From Rhineura floridana (lineage: Eukaryota > Chordata > Lepidosauria > Squamata > Rhineuridae): a stretch of DNA of 64,000 nt. The DNA lies in NCBI RefSeq assembly GCF_030035675.1, contig NC_084482.1, positions 232,099,943-232,163,942 of the forward strand, written 5' to 3'. A program made the position numbers and the translations under genes. Position 1 is the first letter of the stretch. The number at the start of each line of letters is the position of its first letter. A model generated the notes under the pieces. It was given only the letters and a program-made list of their open reading frames with translations, was not told the DNA's origin and ran no database searches. Below are positions 63,222 to 64,000 of this stretch, piece by piece.

Positions 63222-64000
63222 TTAACGCGTGGGGGTCGTGTAGGGGCCTCTGGCCGTCTCTTCCGTGGGGGCGGGGAGATCCTCCCGAAAGGCCTCCGGC
63301 AGCAGGAAGGAGGCCTCAAACTCGCGGCTCTTTGGGCCATCCCGGACACGGGTCAGCACCCCGGGCGGTCATCGGGATGCGGCCCTCCGGCGGCGGCGAC
63401 AGTGCAAGTGCAGGGGCGCGGGGAGGGCCGCCCAGGGGGCTTCCGCCTTTTGAGTGCCCGAACCCTTTCCGCTGCCCGCCTTTTCCTCCTCACCTGCCAC
63501 GCTTCGCCGGGATGCGGCGGTCCTGTTGCTGGCTTCCCAGTCAGCGCCCCCCCCCGAAGGTGCCGGTATTCCGCCTCTTGGCTGCCCTCCCCGGGATCTC
63601 CCGGCGGCTCCTGCACTGGATTCCGCGTCTTGTTCTCCGTCCGCTGTTTAGGGGGGGGACTCTGGTGAAAAGGGCCGTATGAGGTACAAGAACAGTCCAA
63701 GGAACGAAGACCGGGAGGGGGGGCGGAAGGCTGGCAAGTCAGCCGCTCCAGGGGGAGAGCGGGGGGGGGGGGGTCATTGGCTGAAGGTGGGATTTGGGGG
63801 GTTCTGGTTTCAGCCTTGCTGGCTCGGAAGCCTCCCCTTCCCCCACTCACCGGCTCCGGTTTGCTGATCTGGAGTGGGGGGGGGTCTGAGAGAGCCATTC
63901 CTTCGCCGGCACCGCACAGGGGGGCGTCCAAATACCAGTTGACGGCGGCCGCGGGGGGGGGGAGTTCCTCTGGCGCTGGGTCCACTTGCCTATGGGCTCC
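63222..64000 (-). CDS. Unassigned gene, partial; possible SOUL/HEBP-like segment
   Basis: On the minus strand two exon-like segments with good splice sites share phase 0: 63851-64000 (ending LSDPPPLQISKPEP, donor GTGAGT, cut by the window edge) and 63494-63661 (acceptor TTTTCACCAG, start SPPPKQRTENKTRN, donor GTGAGG). Further on, EGRIPMTA (to about 63367) and, in a shifted frame, VLTRVRDGPKSREFEASFLL, PEAFREDLPAPTEE, stop at 63222, together resemble the SOUL heme-binding core (x-IPMTAPV ... V-SFLLP ... P-PT-). The frame change at about 63366 (one base between ACC and CCC) could be a sequencing error in this GC-rich stretch or a real lesion. The link between the segments is not certain. In mammals TAPBP is followed here by ZBTB22 and DAXX; I see no sign of those. 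Confidence 0.35.

Noticed and set aside
62940-63668. 242-codon plus-strand frame near the right end
   Set aside because: Low-complexity GC-rich translation. The minus strand has better splice sites and recognisable motifs.
63353-63985. Right-end gene as ZBTB22, DAXX or RGL2
   Set aside because: No BTB, zinc-finger, DAXX helical or RasGEF motif could be read from the segments present.

Overview
The window is squamate reptile DNA (lizard or snake). Evidence: Sauria-type SINEs with BovB tails, BovB/RTE, CR1, L2 and L1 LINEs, a tRNA-derived SINE with a CR1-like tail, palindromic hAT-type MITEs, a Penelope fragment, vertebrate-type LTR retroviral fossils and Ty1/Copia elements. Genes are split by long introns with GT-AG junctions. 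It is part of the extended class II end of the MHC: B3GALT4 (+), WDR46 (-) and TAPBP (-) lie in the order and orientation known from mammals.

Layout. 1-260: 3' end of a retroviral fossil. 439-1550: a decayed C2H2 zinc-finger exon (-). 1.9-3.7 kb: a broken BovB LINE. 3.77-8.06 kb: a near-complete CR1 with an open 963-codon ORF2. 8.9-10.2 kb: retroviral env tail and LTR fossils. 10.8-12.3 kb: an L2 fragment with nested CR1. 12.3-14.1 kb: CpG-rich promoter with a tandem duplication, then single-exon B3GALT4. 17.2-29.1 kb: WDR46, 16 coding exons, 591 codons, all junctions in phase. 29.4-40.2 kb: only repeats (CR1, LTR fossils, L2, a half-L1 element). PFDN6 and RGL2, which sit here in mammals, are not seen. 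40.3-58.0 kb: TAPBP, seven firm exons plus a probable tiny eighth, expanded by two large Ty1/Copia insertions. 58.1 kb: CpG island with an ISRE-like site. 58.3-60.8 kb: a third Copia copy and more nested repeats. 61-62.7 kb: small repeats. 63.2-64.0 kb: the end of an unassigned minus-strand gene with a possible SOUL/HEBP-like segment, running off the edge.

How the genes work together. Tapasin (TAPBP) is the peptide editor and bridge in the MHC class I loading complex. WDR46 is a nucleolar ribosome-biogenesis scaffold and B3GALT4 a Golgi ganglioside galactosyltransferase; they are linked to TAPBP by ancient synteny rather than pathway. The most notable observations are a Copia insertion whose target-site duplication is exactly the 5' splice site of TAPBP exon 6, a lysine-to-glutamine difference in the tapasin membrane segment, the missing PFDN6/RGL2, a duplicated B3GALT4 promoter/start region, and a half-L1 (HAL1-like) element with 18-bp target duplications.
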